Source: Deltaproteobacteria bacterium
GTDB lineage: Bacteria > Desulfobacterota > Binatia > DP-6
DNA length: 6,198 nt
Assembly (NCBI GenBank): GCA_005879245.1
Contig: VBLA01000265.1
Coordinates: 1-6,198, forward strand
Reading direction: 5' to 3'
Of this stretch, positions 6,185 through 6,198 are shown in pieces; position 1 is the first letter of the stretch; every line of letters begins with the position of its first letter. The notes under the pieces are model-generated. The model made no database searches, was not told where the DNA came from, and saw nothing but the letters and a program-made list of their open reading frames with translations. A program made the position numbers and the translations under genes.

Positions 6185-6198
6185 GCCCCGGCGTATAC

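Overview
The window is GC-rich bacterial DNA of the type seen in soil or sediment metagenomes. It carries a GST, an F420-type luciferase-like oxidoreductase, a DUF1428 start and a UGA-containing redoxin. Rokubacteria/Methylomirabilota-like or deltaproteobacterial-like lineages would fit, but this is only an inference from protein style.

Layout: 1-135 is the end of a repeated element (copy A). It cuts a minus-strand DUF1428 gene after about 19 codons (107-190). Positions 311-1894 form a tight plus-strand operon: a glutathione S-transferase-like protein, an LLM-class F420-dependent oxidoreductase, and the first 19 codons of a DsbA/2-hydroxychromene-2-carboxylate-isomerase-like protein, overlapping GTGA-style and broken off at 1894. 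Positions 1895-2548 are a gene-poor island of mobile-element remnants. It holds a transposon-type ORF truncated after about 42 codons, nested inverted repeats, and repeat copy B at its right edge. Positions 2549-3083 are the N-terminal third of TrpE (minus), cut by copy B. A 44-bp divergent spacer leads to glyA (3128-4284), which has lost an internal segment of about 110 bp and changes frame there. It converges on the C-terminal part of coaBC (4311 to about 4930, minus), which carries a one-base frameshift and has lost its 5' part. An orphan stretch of about 75 bp and repeat copy C (5004-5091) follow. The rest (5096-6184, minus) is a 362-codon thioredoxin-like protein.

The best find is this last gene. 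Its reading frame is interrupted only by a UGA exactly where the redox-active cysteine of a TlpA-like WASWC motif would be. Right after the UGA lies a near-perfect 12-bp hairpin with a GGUCU apical loop, the same loop core as the Escherichia coli fdhF SECIS. I read it as a selenoprotein with a U-G-C active site, flanked by an N-terminal domain with a CxxxxC pair and a C-terminal TPR-like helical tail.

The second theme is mosaicism. The same roughly 50-88 bp sequence, in the same orientation, sits at three breakpoints. Two of them abut broken minus-strand genes and the third abuts the redoxin stop codon. Repeated element ends with element-mediated deletions, or a repeat-driven metagenome misassembly, both explain this. 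Five housekeeping or metabolic genes are broken in 5 kb, so misassembly must be excluded before any biological reading of the gene order. The selenoprotein lies entirely on one side of copy C and does not depend on this question.
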